From Bacteroidales bacterium WCE2008 (lineage in GTDB: Bacteria > Bacteroidota > Bacteroidia > Bacteroidales > UBA932), in NCBI GenBank assembly GCA_900167925.1, contig FUZM01000003.1, positions 1 through 64,000 of the forward strand: a stretch of 64,000 nt of DNA. The letters are read 5' to 3'. Made by a program: the position numbers and the translations under genes. The notes under the pieces were generated by a model that was given only the letters and a program-made list of their open reading frames with translations, searched no databases and was not told where the DNA came from. How positions within the stretch are numbered: the stretch's first letter is position 1; each line of letters starts with the position of its first letter. Below are positions 18,227 to 27,527 of this stretch, one piece after another.

Positions 18227-18256
18227 ACAAGGCAGAGCCCGAGGGTTCTGCCTTGT
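18227..18256 (-). terminator. terminator of the SusCD operon
   Basis: The stem ACAAGGCAGA / TCTGCCTTGT is followed on the minus strand by TTTTTT. It lies between two converging stops and may also end the DUF3237 transcript. Confidence 0.8.
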
Positions 18257-18276
18257 CGTTTATAGAGTATCAGGAT

Positions 18277-19929
18277 TTACTTGAGTTTCGGAAGATCTCC
18301 GCTGAGATCCCAGATGTTCTCGTCCCAACCGAGAGATTTGGCAACCTGAGAGCATGTAGCGCCAGCGGCTGCTGCGACTCCATGGTACGGATAGATGTGC
18401 CCTTTGGCAGCACCGTCTGAAGTACCGGCGCCACTAGGAGGATTCGACGGATCGAAGTTTGGCTGGTCGCAAAGTATGTTCAGTGGTGCAGAAGCAACAA
18501 ACTCCATATCCGGATTGCGGAAGCAGTTGGTCAGATAAATCTTTCCGAGAGCTCCGGTGCAATCGCCGACAACAGCACCTACGCTATAGTTTTCATCGCC
18601 ATTGGATGTTCTGGTACAAGCGATACGATCACTCCAGGCGATACAATTCTCCACTACATCATAGTCGCTTTCAGTAGCGTTGTCGATACGTCCGATCATG
18701 GCAGCGCCTCCGAAGTTGGATGAAACCAGAGTCATTGTCGAGTAGCAGCAGGAAACTGTAGTTTTTCCGCCCTTTACGACATATCCGATTATTCCTGCAG
18801 GGAACCTTGTGCCATTGATAGTACCGGTAGAATAACAGTTCTTGACTGTATTTCCGCCATTCTCAGGAAGATAACCTACGATACCTGCACAGTGATGGTT
18901 TCCTGTGATCTCCACATCGGCAGAGCAGCGCTCTATCGTGACGCCGTAACCGTATCCGAAGATACCGCCATTACCGTAAGCAGTAGTTGTGATCGTTCCC
19001 TGTACATGGCAATTGATTGCGCTTCCTCTGAAATCGACTTTATCATTGTGATAACCGCCGAAGGTGGCAATTATTCCGGCTGAATTCTTATTATCAGCGT
19101 TGCCGATCTTAGCATTGACGATATTCAGGTTACGGACTTCTCCGTTGAGCACGCTGAACAGACCGCCATTTCCAGTACCGGTCGAACGGCAGGTAAGATT
19201 AGAGAGAGTATGGCCGTCACCATCGAAATCGATAGCTCTGGTATAAGGGGATTCTCCGTTAAGGCCCTCCCAGTCGCCGAATGATGACATATCGACGTCA
19301 ACGGCAAGTTTGTAGTAAACTTTGGAGCCTTCGATAAGAGTCTCACGGATCTTTCCGAACTCTTCTGCAGATCTGATCACATACGGGTCATCCGGTGTAC
19401 CGGCGCCCATTGCAATCGGGCTATATGCCCTTCCGAGAAGGATGTATCCAATCTTATCGTTGGACACCTCATATTCTTCGGTACCGCTTACGGATGCAAT
19501 TACGATAGGGATCATATAGACTGTGTTCATATCCATATCGTATGTAGCACCTACCTTGATTGAACCTGTAGTGGAAACCACATTATACCTGAAGAGAGAA
19601 ACCTTACTGTTTGTGAATTCATAAGAACCTATAGGAGCCATTACATAATTGGTTCCGTTTGCCTTGTTGAATTCTTCAACGTAGTCCGGATCGACGCCGA
19701 GAGTGATAGTCACATTGTCGCTTGCGACAGTACCCTTGAGGGTATCGGCAAGAACTCTTATATCGATGGATTTGGTAACCTGAGGAACAGTCACCACAGT
19801 GTCCACATCAGCGAAGGAAGCAGTATAGAAGGTACCCTTCATGAAAGGTACTTTATCTTCATTATCCTTCACGCAGGAGGAGACAAGCAGCAGCGCGAAT
19901 GCGCTAAGGATCAATAATATCTTTTTCAT
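18277..19929 (-). CDS. surface lipoprotein with DUF1735 and GLUG repeats
   Basis: The 550-aa protein has a lipoprotein signal (LLVSSCVKDN). The first 150 residues are a BT_3987-like DUF1735 domain, usual in SusE-position glycan-binding lipoproteins. Residues 160-450 carry GLUG-type beta-helix repeats (NGGLFSVLNGEVRNLNI, CAGIVGYLPENGG, PAGIIGYV). The C-terminal part is Gly/Pro rich and resembles a short tail for attachment or processing. It is the last gene of the operon, 7 bases after susD, in the place where Bacteroidales loci put the accessory glycan-binding protein. Binding of a glycan or adhesion is inferred. Confidence 0.85.
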   Translation of the reverse strand: MKKILLILSAFALLLVSSCVKDNEDKVPFMKGTFYTASFADVDTVVTVPQVTKSIDIRVLADTLKGTVASDNVTITLGVDPDYVEEFNKANGTNYVMAPIGSYEFTNSKVSLFRYNVVSTTGSIKVGATYDMDMNTVYMIPIVIASVSGTEEYEVSNDKIGYILLGRAYSPIAMGAGTPDDPYVIRSAEEFGKIRETLIEGSKVYYKLAVDVDMSSFGDWEGLNGESPYTRAIDFDGDGHTLSNLTCRSTGTGNGGLFSVLNGEVRNLNIVNAKIGNADNKNSAGIIATFGGYHNDKVDFRGSAINCHVQGTITTTAYGNGGIFGYGYGVTIERCSADVEITGNHHCAGIVGYLPENGGNTVKNCYSTGTINGTRFPAGIIGYVVKGGKTTVSCCYSTMTLVSSNFGGAAMIGRIDNATESDYDVVENCIAWSDRIACTRTSNGDENYSVGAVVGDCTGALGKIYLTNCFRNPDMEFVASAPLNILCDQPNFDPSNPPSGAGTSDGAAKGHIYPYHGVAAAAGATCSQVAKSLGWDENIWDLSGDLPKLK

Positions 19930-19935
19930 GGCTGT

Positions 19936-21726
19936 TTATTCGCTAAAAGTTAACTTGTCATCCCAGCCCGGATTCTGCTTGAGATTTCCGTTTGTGAGCT
20001 GGCGGTCATAGATAGGAATAGGGTAAAGATAATCCTTTTCCTCATTCCACTTGCAGACAATGTTCTTGTGAGGATTGATATACCCGCTGTCGCCATTGCT
20101 GAGAATAATGTCTTTTCCTATCTCAAAGAAGTATTTAGCATTGACAGAAGGTTTGGTACCCTTAAAGATGCAGGCATCGATAGTACCGTCGCCGTCGAAG
20201 TCATAATTCCCCTCACCAGGGAAATACATTCCATAGAACTGCGACTCGAGGACCTTACCCTCTTTCCAGCGCATAAGGTCGTCGTAACGGAAGCCCTCCT
20301 GGCAAAGCTCTACAGCGCGTTCGCGGCGGATCTCGAGGATCACGCCCTTATTGTCGCCAGTGACGTTCCTGAAGCCGCCCCACTCTGTGTTGGTAAGGAA
20401 TGGATCAGGATTAGCGTTTGCGTTTGCCATATTGAGGTGAGGCATTCCTACGCGGTCACGGAGCTTGTTGAGAGACATCTCGAGATCGCTCTGAGTAAGA
20501 GTTCCGAGTTCAGCCTTGGCCTCTGCGTAGTTGAGATAAACCTCGCCGGCACGGAAAGCAATAAGGTCGATATCTGATTTCGCATATACCATCTGGTCTC
20601 TGGTTGTAACATACTTGATAGGCTGGAGACCGGTAACAGAGTTCTTGATTTCAGGAGCGCTCAATATGGTTTCGCCATCGACAATATAACCAGGAGTACG
20701 GATAGACTGTGAAAGACGAGGGTCGCGGTTCTGAGCAGCCTCATAGAAAGACATCGTATCCCAGCCATACTTGTCGGTGAAACGGGAACCGTCCTTCATG
20801 AGATAGCTTGCGAAAATCTTATAGTTCATACCCTCCCTTCCGAGAGAAGGAGTATTGAAGTTGGCTCCGGAACTATGTGTTGAGCTGAAGTTGGCGTCAT
20901 AATGGCGCACTAGTATGTCTTCCTCACCTGTTGCATTGTTGGTAGAGAAAAGATAACGATAGTTCAGGGCATAAGTCGAGTTGCTATAGATGGTATAGCC
21001 GCTGGTTGTGATGAAGGAGTATGCGGCATCGGCTGCCTGCTCGAGATACCAGGTATAAGGCTTGGCATCTGACGGGAGAGAAGCCACGAACACATCCCCT
21101 GCATGATACTTGCGGAAGGTTCCTTCGAAAAGACACACACGGCTCTTGAGAGCAAGCGCTGTCCACTTAGTGACACGTACCGTAGATTTGTTTGCAGGAA
21201 GATTTGCTATAGCGAATTCAAGGTCAGCGATGATATTCTGCATCACAAGTTCGCGGGAATCCTGCGGCTTGTAGAGATCCGGATCATCTGACTCAAGTTC
21301 CTTGTCATACCATGGGACGTCACCGAACTTCTTTACCTTGTCGAAATAGAAATAGGCACGGAAGAAACGTCCAAGGCCTTCATACTCAAGACGCACGGCC
21401 TCATCATCACAATGATCAAGATAGCCAAGCATAGTGTTGATATCACGGAGCATTGTCCATGACCAGCCTTCGCCGGAGTTAGGGATCTGCCTGTCACCTC
21501 TGACCTCTTCGGAAAGGGATGCAGGGACATAGATATCAGCGCCCTCCACATAAGGAGCGTCGATTATAGTATAGAATTTATTGCTGAAAGCCATGAGCTC
21601 CTCCCTGGTGGAGTAGAATGTATCCGGGCTAAGGTCATCAAGTGGATATTCATCAAGAAGACCTTCGCAGGAACATGTAAGACTCAGGACAGCTGAAAGA
21701 GTTAATAATCTGAATATATTTTTCAT
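19936..21726 (-). CDS. SusD/RagB-family nutrient-binding lipoprotein
   Basis: The 596-aa outer-membrane lipoprotein has the signal LSLTCSCEGLLDEYP. It shows family blocks FRAYFYFDKVKKFGDVPW (TPR-like helices), WTALALKSRVCLFEGTF, IAFRAGEVYLNYAEAKAELG and FRYDDLMRWKEGK, and ends with the typical QNPGW. SusD proteins form the hinged lid on the SusC transporter and capture glycans or glycopeptides at the cell surface. It lies 12 bases downstream of susC. Substrate cannot be read from the sequence. Confidence 0.97.
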   Translation of the reverse strand: MKNIFRLLTLSAVLSLTCSCEGLLDEYPLDDLSPDTFYSTREELMAFSNKFYTIIDAPYVEGADIYVPASLSEEVRGDRQIPNSGEGWSWTMLRDINTMLGYLDHCDDEAVRLEYEGLGRFFRAYFYFDKVKKFGDVPWYDKELESDDPDLYKPQDSRELVMQNIIADLEFAIANLPANKSTVRVTKWTALALKSRVCLFEGTFRKYHAGDVFVASLPSDAKPYTWYLEQAADAAYSFITTSGYTIYSNSTYALNYRYLFSTNNATGEEDILVRHYDANFSSTHSSGANFNTPSLGREGMNYKIFASYLMKDGSRFTDKYGWDTMSFYEAAQNRDPRLSQSIRTPGYIVDGETILSAPEIKNSVTGLQPIKYVTTRDQMVYAKSDIDLIAFRAGEVYLNYAEAKAELGTLTQSDLEMSLNKLRDRVGMPHLNMANANANPDPFLTNTEWGGFRNVTGDNKGVILEIRRERAVELCQEGFRYDDLMRWKEGKVLESQFYGMYFPGEGNYDFDGDGTIDACIFKGTKPSVNAKYFFEIGKDIILSNGDSGYINPHKNIVCKWNEEKDYLYPIPIYDRQLTNGNLKQNPGWDDKLTFSE

Positions 21727-21738
21727 GATGCTTCCTTA

Positions 21739-24700
21739 TTAGAATGTTACGTCGATACCGAACATGAAGGTCTTCTGCCAAGGGTAAACTGAGGAGTTTC
21801 CGACATTTGCGCCCTCCGGATCCATATATTTGGTATGCTTGGCAAGAGGCGACCAGTATGCGATATTCTCACCTGTGAAGTAGAGACGAATGTTAGAGAT
21901 TGATATCTTCTTAGTAAGCTCTACCGGAATCGTATAGCCGAAAGTGAGGTTCTTGAGACGGCAGTAGGCGATATTCTGGAGATATCTGTCGTTGATTGCA
22001 GAAAGCTCACGGTCTCCGCCGTTACCAAGTGCAACATATCCACGAGGTCTCGGGAAGTATGCATTCTTATGATCCTCGCTCCAGTACTGATCCTGGAAGT
22101 CCTTAGGGATATAGGTAGCGTAAGGTCTTACATATGTGAACCAGAAGAAACGTGCATCCTGTGAAGGATACCAGTCCTGATGGCCTATGCCCTGGAAGAA
22201 TACCGAGAAATCGAAGCCTGCCCATGAACCGTTAAGGGTAAGTCCATAGTTGTAACGAGGCTGGCTGTTACCGATTATGCGGCGGTCACCCGGATCATCA
22301 ACCGTATTCTGTCCCTTGTCTATGAGTTTGTTGCCATTAAGGTCGAGGAACTTGAGGTCTCCGGCCCTGAGTCCGTTTTCTGAACCGGCAGAAGCATTGA
22401 TAATATAATTTACAGGAGACTGGTCTACTTCATAGCTTCGAGCTTCTTCATCGGAATCGAACAGGCCTCCTATCTTGTAGCCCCAGATTTCACCATATTT
22501 CATACCCTCGTAGTAGGACTTATTAAGGGACTTGGTAGGGTTATCGAATTTAGTGATATGGGAAACATAATCACTGAAGATAGCCTTGATTCCATAATTG
22601 AAAGGACGTCCTGCGATATTGAATGAATCTCTCCAACTAAGAGAAAGTTCATAACCCTTTGTACGAAGGTCGGCAGCATTTCTCTTAGGGGCAGCGGCGC
22701 CATACACAGATGGAAGATCATTTCCAGATACAAGCATATCCTTGGTATCACGGATATAAACCTCACCGGAGAAATCGATCTTGTTGTCGAACATATTGAA
22801 ATCGAGACCGAGATTGTAATGGGTAGCAATCTCCCATGTAAGATCTCCTGCTACAGGCGCACCAATTTTTGCGATGACTGGTTTGCCTCCTTCGAACAGA
22901 TATGTCTGCTCGTCAAGGGAAATCTTTCGTATATAATCATAGTAGCCCACATTCTGGTTACCGAGCTGACCGTATGAGAAACGAACTTTGGCATTGTTGA
23001 CCACCGGCAGCAGAGAGCTGAAGAACGGCTCTTCAGAAAGTCTCCATCCGAGAGATGCCGACGGGAACAATCCCCAGCGATGTCCCCTTTTGAAGCGGGA
23101 AGTACCGTCATATCTGGCATTTAATTCGAAGAGATACTTACCCTTAAAGTCATAGTTGAAACGGCTGAAGAATCCAAGAAGAGTATAACGGTTCTGTCCT
23201 CCAGAACCCTCAACACGCTTGTTTCCGTCAGAATCAGTACCTACGAGATTAAGGTCATTGAGTTCCTCGGACATCAGGCTATAGCCAGTTGCCACTACAG
23301 TCTTGAGGTACTTTGTCTCCCAGCTACCACCACCCATGAGTTTGAAGTTGTGGTCTCCGAAAGATTTAGTATAGGTTGCAAAGATGTTGGCCTGCTGATA
23401 GTAATTGTCATCAAGGTCTTCAACAAGACGATCCTGTCCATGACTTGTATCATACGTACCGATAACTCCAGGATACTGGGAGTAATGAGCATTGACGTAT
23501 CTGTTTACGTACCTGTTGAAATAGAATACGTAATTGTAGTTGGCTTTGATGACAAGATCCTTTAAAGGAGTAATAGTCACTTCAGTGATTGTAGATAACT
23601 CCTGAATATGATTGTAGTGCTTGTCGCCGGCGGCATCTGCAATCATATTAGCGCCGCTAGCGCTATAGTACTTTGTCTGGTAGACACTTGTACCGTCAGG
23701 GTTGTGGGTAGGGAAAGAAGCGAAGTTTCCTACAGTACTCTGCAGGAACATGTTGTTCACGCTGCTGTATCCGGAATAATCGTAGCGGCTGGTGAAGTAA
23801 GTGGTATTGTTGCTTACGCTAAGCCACTTGTTAGCCTGGAAGTCAATCTTGCTACGCAGATTGAACTTCTTGTAGTTGTCAGGAGTTACAGCAAACATAC
23901 CGGCCTGGCTGTTATATCCGCCCGAGAGAAGATATTTAACCTTCTCAGAACCGCCTCTGATACTGATGCCATGGCTCTGTGCCGGCTTGATGTCTCTGAA
24001 GAAATAATGCCACCAGTCAGTGTTGGCATAATAGTTATACACGTCGCGTCCGCCTTCCTGACCAACGGTAACCCAAGGGCGGTCAGGATGTTCGGTCTTG
24101 TCGTTGCGGCGGATCCAGAGCTCGATCATATCCTCATCAGAATACGCTGCAGCATTGACGCCGGCATACGACTTATAGAAAAGGTTATTGATATAAATAG
24201 AGTTGTAACCTCTTGTCTCGAAATCGGTCGAAACGGTAGGAGCGGTCCATCCGTAACGTCCGCTATATGTGATTGTTGCATCGCCGTCTTTATTGCCTCC
24301 GCTCTTGGTTGTAACGAGGATCACACCGTAAGAAGCGCGCGCTCCGTAGATAGCGGCAGAAGATGCATCCTTGATTACGGAGATGCTCTCCACATCCATA
24401 GGGTTAAGCCTCTCGAGGTCGCCCTCTGCACCATCGATAAGTACGAGAGGTGAACCACCGTTGATAGAGGTCAGACCGCGGACGTTGATAGAAGCGCCCT
24501 GTCCAGGACGGCCGGATGATGTGGTGATGTTAAGGCCAGGCACTGAACCCTGAAGCATTCTCTCTACATCCAGAGCCGAACGGTTCTGGAGATCCGAGGA
24601 CTTCACTGTCGAGATCGCACCGGTAAGATTGACCTTTTTGGTAGTACCATAACCGACGACTACGGTAGCCTCAAGCTCTTCATTGTCAGGAAGAAGCGAG

Positions 24701-25032
24701 ATGTTGATAGTATTGCGGCCGGAAATCTTTTCGGTCTGGGTAAGATAGCCTATGAATGAAAACTCGAGTGAAGCGTCAGCCGGAGCGACGATCGAGTAAT
24801 TACCATCAAGAGAAGTAACGATTCCATTGCTGGAATTACCTACTTCGAATACACTGGCGCCAGGAAGAGGGAGTCCATTCTCATCTGTAATGGTTCCGCT
24901 GACTGTAATAGTCCCCGCAGTTCCTGCCGGCGGAGTCTGAGGCTCCGCCATTACCTGCCCTGCAAAGAGCATAGAAAGCCCAAGCATAGCTGGCAATGCA
25001 AAGAGTAACTTTGCACAATAGTTATGATTCAT
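21739..25032 (-). CDS. SusC/RagA-family TonB-dependent transporter
   Basis: This 1097-aa TonB-dependent outer-membrane transporter has a signal peptide, then a carboxypeptidase-regulatory-like domain (about residues 40-115, ENGLPLPGASVFEVG). The plug contains LNPMDVESISVIKDASSAA and YGARASYGVILVTTK, and a long barrel ends in FGIDVTF. The TVVVGYGTTKK segment is the usual SusC signature before the plug. It imports ligands captured by SusD using TonB energy. It is the second gene of the operon after the phosphodiester glycosidase. The identification is certain; the substrate is unknown. Confidence 0.98.
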   Translation of the reverse strand: MNHNYCAKLLFALPAMLGLSMLFAGQVMAEPQTPPAGTAGTITVSGTITDENGLPLPGASVFEVGNSSNGIVTSLDGNYSIVAPADASLEFSFIGYLTQTEKISGRNTINISLLPDNEELEATVVVGYGTTKKVNLTGAISTVKSSDLQNRSALDVERMLQGSVPGLNITTSSGRPGQGASINVRGLTSINGGSPLVLIDGAEGDLERLNPMDVESISVIKDASSAAIYGARASYGVILVTTKSGGNKDGDATITYSGRYGWTAPTVSTDFETRGYNSIYINNLFYKSYAGVNAAAYSDEDMIELWIRRNDKTEHPDRPWVTVGQEGGRDVYNYYANTDWWHYFFRDIKPAQSHGISIRGGSEKVKYLLSGGYNSQAGMFAVTPDNYKKFNLRSKIDFQANKWLSVSNNTTYFTSRYDYSGYSSVNNMFLQSTVGNFASFPTHNPDGTSVYQTKYYSASGANMIADAAGDKHYNHIQELSTITEVTITPLKDLVIKANYNYVFYFNRYVNRYVNAHYSQYPGVIGTYDTSHGQDRLVEDLDDNYYQQANIFATYTKSFGDHNFKLMGGGSWETKYLKTVVATGYSLMSEELNDLNLVGTDSDGNKRVEGSGGQNRYTLLGFFSRFNYDFKGKYLFELNARYDGTSRFKRGHRWGLFPSASLGWRLSEEPFFSSLLPVVNNAKVRFSYGQLGNQNVGYYDYIRKISLDEQTYLFEGGKPVIAKIGAPVAGDLTWEIATHYNLGLDFNMFDNKIDFSGEVYIRDTKDMLVSGNDLPSVYGAAAPKRNAADLRTKGYELSLSWRDSFNIAGRPFNYGIKAIFSDYVSHITKFDNPTKSLNKSYYEGMKYGEIWGYKIGGLFDSDEEARSYEVDQSPVNYIINASAGSENGLRAGDLKFLDLNGNKLIDKGQNTVDDPGDRRIIGNSQPRYNYGLTLNGSWAGFDFSVFFQGIGHQDWYPSQDARFFWFTYVRPYATYIPKDFQDQYWSEDHKNAYFPRPRGYVALGNGGDRELSAINDRYLQNIAYCRLKNLTFGYTIPVELTKKISISNIRLYFTGENIAYWSPLAKHTKYMDPEGANVGNSSVYPWQKTFMFGIDVTF

Positions 25033-25079
25033 AAAAAGAATAATTTGTTAGAAATATGTGTTCTTCTGATAGACAGGGA

Positions 25080-26084
25080 TTATTTCCCGGAGTCCATTAT
25101 ATAGAAAGTGGTACGGCGTAATCTCTGACCGGTATGGTCAAAACGCTTGTTGCTGCTTACCGGATAATTGACTACGTTGGTGACAGGGTCGCCAAGGCCC
25201 TTTACGCAAAGAGTCGAGGAACCGCCGCCATCCATATTGAGTGCGTACTGAGGATTGAAAGTCTCCACAAGAAGCTTTGTAAGCTGAGCGATGGTCATAC
25301 CGTCCGCCTTTCCGGTGAGACGTCCGTTCACCACCACGAAAAGGAGGTGGTTACCCTTAGTCTTAGCTATGGCAGTACGCGGATTGACCTGCTCCTGCAG
25401 TTCTATATATTCTTTATGTTTAGTAGATGCATGCTGATCGAGTTTATAACCTACAGCCTCGTAATCATCAATCAGCATTGGAGCGCTGGTAACGATATTG
25501 AGATCTTTTCGTCCAAGGTTGTACTCGCTGAATTCCTTGAGATTACGGCCTATTCTGGTATGCTCGATGGTGACTGTTCCGTCGGCGGCGCCATAGACTC
25601 CGCCATCATTGCACCACGCATACTCATAATCGGATTTATCAGCGTTCATCGAGAGATCGATCTCAGACTTGACGATTCCATGGTCCTTGATAAATACTGA
25701 AACCGGGCCATAGCCGGCATTAGTAGCTACGACAGCTCCTGTGGATTTGAAAATGTTGGAAACTGAATCGGGATTGTGGAATTTGACATGGAAACTGTAG
25801 CGAGGATTGTTCATATCGACATCAGCTACGTCTATAATCTGATTCGTGCCTGTAATAGGACTTTTACCACTGAAACTCCAGAGTACAAGGCCTTCGGAAA
25901 CCTCGGTTTTTGTCCAATCGTCACCCGGAGTGATATCTGCGGGATCAGAAGGGTTCGGATCTGGATTCGGATCCGGCTCCTGAATCTCTTCCGGGTACGG
26001 GGAAGGCAGTTCTGCATGGTAATCATCGCTTCCGCCGCATGCTATCATCGCGACGAGAGCAAAAGCCAATAATACTTTTTTCAT
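25080..26084 (-). CDS. phosphodiester glycosidase (NAGPA-type) lipoprotein
   Basis: This 334-aa lipoprotein (ALVAMIACGGSDD) has a Pro/Asp-rich linker (NPDPNPSDP) followed by a NAGPA-like domain. The family includes the mammalian uncovering enzyme that removes GlcNAc from phosphodiester-linked GlcNAc on mannose-6-phosphate. Family marks seen are VATNAGYG, PRTAIAKTKGNHLLFVVVNGR and the active-site-type block LNMDGGGSSTL. As the first gene of the SusCD operon it is likely exported to the surface or periplasm and acts on phosphodiester-linked sugars such as those of phosphorylated capsules or teichoic-like polymers; the ligand class is inferred. Confidence 0.87.
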   Translation of the reverse strand: MKKVLLAFALVAMIACGGSDDYHAELPSPYPEEIQEPDPNPDPNPSDPADITPGDDWTKTEVSEGLVLWSFSGKSPITGTNQIIDVADVDMNNPRYSFHVKFHNPDSVSNIFKSTGAVVATNAGYGPVSVFIKDHGIVKSEIDLSMNADKSDYEYAWCNDGGVYGAADGTVTIEHTRIGRNLKEFSEYNLGRKDLNIVTSAPMLIDDYEAVGYKLDQHASTKHKEYIELQEQVNPRTAIAKTKGNHLLFVVVNGRLTGKADGMTIAQLTKLLVETFNPQYALNMDGGGSSTLCVKGLGDPVTNVVNYPVSSNKRFDHTGQRLRRTTFYIMDSGK

Positions 26085-26366
26085 AAATAGCGCTAGTGTC
26101 CGGAGAAATAAATCTCCACTTGGTTTATAAAAGTTTGTTGTTAATATAAGTCATACCAACCGTATCACACGGTAGCAGTCAAATTAGTGTTAAATGTTAT
26201 CCGATTTCATCGTAATAGCTTAATTTTCAAAACTTTAATCCACTATTACGTATAGTTTCGGTTTCAAAGTTAAGAATATTTTTCGATAATTAAAGTAAAA
26301 AACGTACTTTATGGTTACGAAAATAAAGACAATGTTGTTTTTCAATATTTTGACTATATTTATGAC
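26085..26366. promoter_or_regulatory. divergent control region of the SusCD operon
   Basis: This AT-rich 282-base spacer contains a TAACTTTG -7 element on the minus strand (26272 to 26265). It would give a 5' leader of about 170 bases for the operon, long enough for post-transcriptional control. No anti-sigma/sigma pair or hybrid two-component regulator lies next to the operon. Confidence 0.4.
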
Positions 26367-26897
26367 ATGTTTATTTCAGAAATAAAAAATTATAGTCCGG
26401 AAGAATTCTCCTCCGAAACAAAGCGTGCAATCTTCGGAAAACTTGACGCACTCGGTATCCCATTCAGCAGAGTCGACACCGGAGACGGAACTACAATGGA
26501 GGCATGTATCCCCATCGGAGAAGCCCTTGGCGCCCCTGTCGTAAAGACAGTCTTCCTTACCAACAGACAGCAGAACAAGTTCTGGCTATATGTCACGAGC
26601 GGGGACAAACCGTTCGTGACAAGGGATTTTTGCGGGGCCCTGGGCATTCCGCGGGTATCTTTCGCCCCGGAAGAATTACTTCTCTCAGTACTCGGTACTC
26701 CCCATGGAGCGACGACAGTTCTCAGCCTGGTCAACGACAAGGACGGCAAGGTCCAGCTTGTAATGGACAAAGCCATAGCAGATTCAGAGAGTTTCTCCTG
26801 TACTGACGGGACTCCGTTCGGTTTCATCCGCCTCGAAACAAGGGACCTTTCAGGACGTTTCCTTCCTTCAACAGGCCACGAAGCTATAATTATTTGA
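26367..26897 (+). CDS. prolyl-tRNA editing protein (YbaK/ProX family)
   Basis: This 176-aa protein is a single YbaK-like editing domain. Free-standing members hydrolyse Ala- or Cys-tRNA(Pro) made by mistake by prolyl-tRNA synthetase. Family features are VVKTVFLTNRQ with the conserved Lys, the block SVLGTPHGATTVLSLVND (matching the ProXp-ala motif) and the end HEAII. It has no signal peptide and acts in the cytosol. It is divergent from the SusCD operon and stands alone. Which tRNA is edited is not certain. Confidence 0.9.
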   Translation: MFISEIKNYSPEEFSSETKRAIFGKLDALGIPFSRVDTGDGTTMEACIPIGEALGAPVVKTVFLTNRQQNKFWLYVTSGDKPFVTRDFCGALGIPRVSFAPEELLLSVLGTPHGATTVLSLVNDKDGKVQLVMDKAIADSESFSCTDGTPFGFIRLETRDLSGRFLPSTGHEAIII

Positions 26898-27013
26898 CCT
26901 GAATGCAAGCCCCTGCGGAATTCATCGAATAATATAGGCAGTTGGTCGAAAAAAATGCCTGAAAAACATCTGATTTATTAGCTTTGTGATACTTACATAA
27001 AAAAAACACTAAT

Positions 27014-27385
27014 ATGAAGATGAGTATTTTTAAAGTAGCCATTGCGAGCATGTTGCTTTTCTTTGGCGTGTGCACAGCCAATGCTGCAACAAGCACCAGC
27101 AGCCAGATGCCGGACCCTCAGGAAATGGCAAAGATGCAGGCTGATCAGATGAAAGATGTCGTCAAACTTACCGACGCCCAGTATCCTAAGGTTCTCGAAA
27201 TCTTCAAGGAGCAGGGAGAGAAAATGTCAAAACTCATGGAAGGCGGCATGCCTGACCAGGATGAAATGATGAAGATCTTCAGCGAGCAGGACGAGAAACT
27301 CAAGAAAGTCCTCACCGAAGAGCAGCACAAGAAATGGACTGAATACATCCAGCAGATGTTCCAGAATATGGGAGGCGGCTTTTAG
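27014..27385 (+). CDS. small periplasmic helical protein (DUF4890/Spy-like)
   Basis: This 123-aa protein has a signal peptide (FKVAIASMLLFFGVCTANA). A charged helical mature part has Met/Gln/Lys-rich repeats (MAKMQADQMKDVVKLTDAQ, VLTEEQHKKWTEYIQQM). The LTxxQ-like elements recall the Spy/CpxP family of periplasmic stress chaperones, but the similarity is at pattern level only. It is monocistronic and followed by a strong terminator at 27412. Confidence 0.68.
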   Translation: MKMSIFKVAIASMLLFFGVCTANAATSTSSQMPDPQEMAKMQADQMKDVVKLTDAQYPKVLEIFKEQGEKMSKLMEGGMPDQDEMMKIFSEQDEKLKKVLTEEQHKKWTEYIQQMFQNMGGGF

Positions 27386-27411
27386 TCAACCCCTCCAATG
27401 ACTTCGTTTGT

Positions 27412-27440
27412 ACGGCGCTGCAGAAATGCGGCGCCGTTTT
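27412..27440 (+). terminator. terminator of the small periplasmic protein gene
   Basis: The stem ACGGCGC / GCGCCGT is followed by TTTTATG; the loop is 12 bases. Confidence 0.8.
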
Positions 27441-27497
27441 ATGTGATTTGACCGATTTGTTAAAGCAATTATTCAACATTTTCTCTGACGATAGTGT

Positions 27498-27505
27498 TAC
27501 CTTTG
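27498..27505 (+). promoter_or_regulatory. -7 element for the GH97 gene
   Basis: TACCTTTG fits TAnnTTTG and lies 23 bases before the ATG at 27528. No TTTG is seen at the -33 distance. Confidence 0.45.
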
Positions 27506-27527
27506 TCTTGTAACATTAACTATCAGG

